From DASRDR01 sp035550795 (lineage in GTDB: Bacteria > Methylomirabilota > Methylomirabilia > Rokubacteriales > DASRDR01): a DNA stretch of 64,000 nt. Positions within the stretch are counted from its first letter, which is position 1. Every line of letters starts with the position of its first letter. Both the position numbers and the translations under genes were made by a program. Below, piece after piece: positions 60,793 through 64,000 of this stretch. The stretch covers positions 10,336-74,335 of the forward strand of contig DASZOL010000099.1 of the NCBI GenBank assembly GCA_035550795.1, given 5' to 3'. The notes beneath the pieces are model-generated. The model was not told the DNA's origin and searched no databases. It saw only the letters and a program-made list of their open reading frames with translations.

Positions 60793-63171
60793 CTGACCCG
60801 AGCGTTCCTCCTCACCCCGACGTACCGCGTCCTGGACGGCCGCGCGGAGGTGCACCTCCACGCCGTGCTCGAAGGGGGAGAGCCCGCGCTCGTTGTGGAC
60901 GACCGGTGCTCCCCGTACTTCTACGTCCGAGCCGCCGATCGGGGCGCGCTCCGGCAGATCGTCCCTGCGGCGCGAGTGTCCGACACGCCTCTCGCGACGT
61001 TCCTGGACGAGCCGGTCCTCCGAGTCGAGGTCGACCTCCCCGGCGAGGTTCCTCCGCTCCGAGGACGTCTCGCCGCGGCGGGCGTCGAGGCCTTCGAGGC
61101 CGACGTACGCTTCGCGTACCGCTACCTGATCGACCGCCGGATCCGCGGCGCCTTCACCGTCGACGGCCCGTTCGAGCGGCAGCCCGGAGTGGGCCGCGTC
61201 TACCGGAACCCGCGCCTCGAGCCGGCGGACTTCGTGCCGCGGCTCCGGGTCCTCGCGTTCGACATCGAGACCAGCCTGGACGGGCGGTCGCTCTACTCCA
61301 TCGCGACCGCGGGCCACGGCGGCGACCGGGTCTGGCTGGTCCGCCCGGGGGTCGAAGGCCCCCTCACCGGGCTCCCCGAGGGCGCGACCGGAGCGCTCGT
61401 CCCCGGCGAGCGGGCGTGCGTCCAGGGCTTCCTCGGCCATCTGCGCGGGGTCGACCCGGACGTCCTCACGGGCTGGAACATCGGGGACTTCGATGTCCCG
61501 GTCCTCCAGCGGGTCGCGCGGCGTGCGGGCCTCCGCCTGGCGCTGGGGCGCACGGACGAAGACGCCGAGGTCCGGCGCGACCTTGGCTTCACGCGCGATC
61601 CCCGGGTCATCCTCTCCGGCCGCCAGGTGCTGGACGGGCTCGCTCTCCTCCGGAGCGCATTCGTCAAGCTGGACGACTACCGGCTCGACACCGCGGCCCA
61701 GGCGATCCTCGGCAGGGGCAAGCTCTTCCTGGCCGAGCACCGGGGCCAGGAGATCGAGGCGGCATGGCGGGACGATCCCGCACGGCTCGCCGCCTACAAT
61801 CTGAACGACGCGCGCCTCGTGGTGGAGATGCTCGACCGCACCGGGCTCGTCGACCTGACGGTGCGCCGGAGCCTCCTCACCGGGATGCAGCTCGACCGGG
61901 TCGGCGCCCAGATCGCCGCCGTCGACTCCCTGTACCTCGCCGAGCTCCGCCAGCGTCGGCGCATCGCCCCCTCGGTCCACATCGGCGATGCGGCGGGAGC
62001 CGTCATCTCGGGGGGCCTCGTCCTCGACTCCGTCCCCGGGCTGTACCGGAGCATCCTCGTCTTCGACTTCAAGAGCCTCTACCCGAGCCTCATCCGCACG
62101 TTCAACATCGATCCCCTGACGCACGTCGCGCCCGCGCGCCAGACCGCGGACAGGCCGCTCGTCCGCACGCCGAGCGGCGCGGCGTTCCGCGCCGACGAGC
62201 CGGGGATCCTGCCCGAGCTGGTCGCGCGCCTCTGGGAGGAACGGGCCCGGGCTCGCGCGCACGGCGACGCGGTCGGCGCCCAGGCGACGAAGATCCTCAT
62301 GAACTCCCTCTTCGGGGTGCTCGGCGCCTCGGCGTGCCGGCTGTTCTCGCCGGAGGTCGCCAACGCGATCACGATCGCCGGCCAGCACGTCATCCGGCTG
62401 GCCGCCGCGGCGGTCCAGGCCGCCGGTCACCGGGTGATCTACGGCGACACGGACTCCCTGTTCGTCGACCCTGGCGAGCCTGATCCGGGCCGGGCCGCCA
62501 AGCGGGCCGAGGAGCTGCGCGAGACGATCGGCGGCCACGTGGCCGAGGCGCTCCGCGCGGAGTTCGGCGTCCGGAGCTGGCTCGAGCTCGAGTTCGAGAA
62601 GGTCTATGCCCGCTTCTGGATGCCCGAGGTGCGCGGGGGGGCGACGGGCAGCAAGAAGCGCTACGCGGGCCTGGTGGCCGGCCCCTCCGGCGAGGCCCTC
62701 GAGCTGGTGGGGCTCGAGGCGGTCCGCCGGGACTGGAGCGCGGTGGCGCGGCGCTTCCAGCGGGAGCTCCTCGGGCTGGTCTTCCACGACCAGCCGGTCG
62801 ACCAGTTCATCCGGGACTTCGTCGCCGGCGTCCGGGCCGGCCGCTTCGACGCCGAGCTCGCCTACCGGAAGGCGATCCGGAAGCCGCTCGACGCCTACAC
62901 GAAGACGACCCCGCCGCACGTCAAGGCCGCGCGGAAGCAAGCCGAGGGGCCCGGGCGCATCGTCACCTACGTCGTCACCGAGGCGGGCCCCGAGGCCGCC
63001 GGAGAGACCACCGCGCCGCCGGACTACGATCACTACGTCACCCAGCAGCTCCGGCCGATCGCCGATGCCCTGCTCCACTCCCTGGGCGGCCCCGACTTCG
63101 ACGAGATCGCCGGCGTCCGCCGACCGGAAGGGCGCCAGCTCGGGCTGTTCGGCGAGGGAGACTTCCGATGA
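60793..63171 (+). CDS. polB: DNA polymerase II (family B)
   Basis: A 792-residue family B polymerase. Exonuclease motifs I (FDIETS, Asp157), II (GWNIGDFDVP) and III (YNLNDARLVVEML) and polymerase motifs A (DFKSLYPSLI, Asp425), B (KILMNSLFGVLGA) and C (YGDTDS, residues 550-555) are all intact, so it should be a proofreading repair/translesion enzyme like E. coli Pol II (783 residues). Homology starts at TRAFLLTPTYRVLDG, right after CTG 60793; the next usable start, GTG 60850, would cut the conserved N-terminus. A CTG start is proposed. Confidence 0.95.
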   Translation: MTRAFLLTPTYRVLDGRAEVHLHAVLEGGEPALVVDDRCSPYFYVRAADRGALRQIVPAARVSDTPLATFLDEPVLRVEVDLPGEVPPLRGRLAAAGVEAFEADVRFAYRYLIDRRIRGAFTVDGPFERQPGVGRVYRNPRLEPADFVPRLRVLAFDIETSLDGRSLYSIATAGHGGDRVWLVRPGVEGPLTGLPEGATGALVPGERACVQGFLGHLRGVDPDVLTGWNIGDFDVPVLQRVARRAGLRLALGRTDEDAEVRRDLGFTRDPRVILSGRQVLDGLALLRSAFVKLDDYRLDTAAQAILGRGKLFLAEHRGQEIEAAWRDDPARLAAYNLNDARLVVEMLDRTGLVDLTVRRSLLTGMQLDRVGAQIAAVDSLYLAELRQRRRIAPSVHIGDAAGAVISGGLVLDSVPGLYRSILVFDFKSLYPSLIRTFNIDPLTHVAPARQTADRPLVRTPSGAAFRADEPGILPELVARLWEERARARAHGDAVGAQATKILMNSLFGVLGASACRLFSPEVANAITIAGQHVIRLAAAAVQAAGHRVIYGDTDSLFVDPGEPDPGRAAKRAEELRETIGGHVAEALRAEFGVRSWLELEFEKVYARFWMPEVRGGATGSKKRYAGLVAGPSGEALELVGLEAVRRDWSAVARRFQRELLGLVFHDQPVDQFIRDFVAGVRAGRFDAELAYRKAIRKPLDAYTKTTPPHVKAARKQAEGPGRIVTYVVTEAGPEAAGETTAPPDYDHYVTQQLRPIADALLHSLGGPDFDEIAGVRRPEGRQLGLFGEGDFR

Positions 63172-64000
63172 CCACGCCGCGCCGCATCCTGATCCGTGCC
63201 GGTCACGTGGTCGCGTTCGACGGGCGGGGTCACCGCCTCCTGCGGGACGGCGCCGTCGTCCTGGAGGGCGACCGCATCCTCGCCGTCGGGCCCACCTTCG
63301 AGGGGCGGGTCGACGAGACCGTCGACGCCCGCGGCGCCGTGCTCACGCCGGGGCTCATCTCGACGCACGCTCACATCGCCGCCTCCCCCCTCGACCGGTC
63401 GTTCATCGAGGACACCGGGCGGCCGCAGTTCTACTACTCCGGGCTGTTCGAGACCCTGCCGGTGCGCGACGGCGCCCAGGACGAGGCGGCGAGCCGCGCC
63501 TGCGTCGACTTCTCGATGGGCGAGCTGCTCCGCGGAGGCGTCACGACCGTCCTGGAGATCGGCCAGCTCGGCGAGCACGTGGGGGAGCGCGCGCGCCACT
63601 TCGGCCTCCGGGTCTACCTCGGGCTCTCCTTCCGCTCGGGGCGCTGGCTCACGAAGGATGGCCGGCGCGTTCACTGGGAGTGGGACGAGGAGCGCGGCCG
63701 CCAGGGGCTGGCGCGGGCCCTGGCCCTTCACGACCGCCTCGACGGCGCCCACGGCGGGCTGGTCCGGTGCTGCCTCGCCCCGGCCCAGGTCGACACGTGC
63801 ACGCCGGAGCTCCTGCGCGCCGCCAGGCAGGCCGCCGACGAGCGCGGCTGCCCGATCACCCTCCACGCGTCCCAGTCGGTCGTCGAGTTCAACGAGATGC
63901 TGGCCCGGCACGCGAAGACGCCCGTGGCCTGGCTCGCCGAGCTCGGCTTCCTCGGGCCGCGGACGATCCTCGGCCACGCGATCATCGTCAGCGGCTCGTC
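63168..64000 (+). CDS. amidohydrolase, chlorohydrolase/cytosine-deaminase-like, 3' end outside the window
   Basis: A 277-residue partial protein. The ATG overlaps the polB stop as ATGA. LTPGLISTHAHIAASPLDRSF supplies the HxH metal motif of amidohydrolases that hydrolyse ring C-Cl or C-N bonds; the later LHASQSVVEFNE segment gives the next His. FYYSGLFETLP is typical of the cluster that includes melamine- and guanine-deaminase-like proteins. The final Asp motif lies outside the window, so the subgroup stays open. Confidence 0.85.
   Translation, partial: MTTPRRILIRAGHVVAFDGRGHRLLRDGAVVLEGDRILAVGPTFEGRVDETVDARGAVLTPGLISTHAHIAASPLDRSFIEDTGRPQFYYSGLFETLPVRDGAQDEAASRACVDFSMGELLRGGVTTVLEIGQLGEHVGERARHFGLRVYLGLSFRSGRWLTKDGRRVHWEWDEERGRQGLARALALHDRLDGAHGGLVRCCLAPAQVDTCTPELLRAARQAADERGCPITLHASQSVVEFNEMLARHAKTPVAWLAELGFLGPRTILGHAIIVSGS

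Noticed and set aside
60658..63078. 806-codon minus-strand frame opposite DNA polymerase II
   Set aside because: No recognisable domain; polB covers the region with all its motifs.

Overview
The window is very GC-rich (about 70% by eye), dense, and shows no rRNA, tRNA, CRISPR or complete insertion sequence. Several genes point to a diderm (Gram-negative-type) bacterium: a YcbB-type L,D-transpeptidase, a YcbK/DUF882 protein, a lipobox lipoprotein and an E. coli-type DNA polymerase II. The mix of luciferase-like (LLM) oxidoreductases, amidohydrolases, enolase-superfamily enzymes, peptide-type ABC transporters, a nitrile hydratase and F5/8C-domain membrane proteins resembles uncultivated soil lineages such as Candidatus Rokubacteria/Methylomirabilota. 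That placement is an inference from gene content, not a measured phylogeny.

Layout. 1-5.4 kb: the end of a PIN-domain gene, then a minus-strand run (SDR, RidA-like protein, serine hydrolase, three methyltransferases, one internally shortened). 5.5-8.3 kb: an LLM/SDR pair and corA. 8.4-10.6 kb (minus): aldo/keto reductase, msrB and a VOC protein, divergent from pcp across a tiny two-way promoter. 11.4-14.5 kb: a dimeric alpha/beta-barrel protein, a mandelate-racemase-like enzyme, a dead substrate-binding-protein fragment and an amidohydrolase. 14.5-22.9 kb: a GT39-like membrane protein, an amidase, small proteins, a lipoprotein, a MocR-regulator remnant, an alpha/beta hydrolase, a viroplasmin-RNase H and a dienelactone hydrolase. 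23-28.1 kb (minus): leuC, a methyltransferase, leuD, a NUDIX hydrolase, an LLM oxidoreductase and a wrecked panE. 28.2-38.8 kb: a second enolase-superfamily catabolic set, FKBP, BrkB, an aspartoacylase-like/gamma-glutamyltransferase/MFS set, DinB and a tiny exported protein. 39-48.9 kb: a dienelactone hydrolase, a peptide/opine-type ABC transporter and four enzymes (TMADH/FadH-like flavoprotein, DAO-family oxidase, 2-hydroxyacid dehydrogenase, M24/creatinase-fold hydrolase), together a plausible catabolic operon for N-methylated or amidino amino acids. 49.1-52.2 kb: a large composite membrane protein. 52.4-58.1 kb: Co-type nitrile hydratase alpha and beta, a 1206-aa cyclase/AAA/TPR regulator, then the nitrile hydratase accessory gene. 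58.1-64 kb: L,D-transpeptidase, DUF882, PaiB-like protein, polB and a truncated amidohydrolase.

Two themes recur. First, coupled genes very often share a 4-nt NTGA stop/start overlap (ATGA, GTGA, TTGA and apparently CTGA), and two genes seem to start at CTG. Second, the window holds an unusual number of decayed or internally deleted genes: panE, a MocR regulator, a substrate-binding protein and one methyltransferase. The least conventional points are the nitrile hydratase locus split by a signalling ATPase, the leuC-methyltransferase-leuD arrangement, and the candidate N-methyl/amidino catabolic operon in which two enzymes lack a canonical cofactor ligand.
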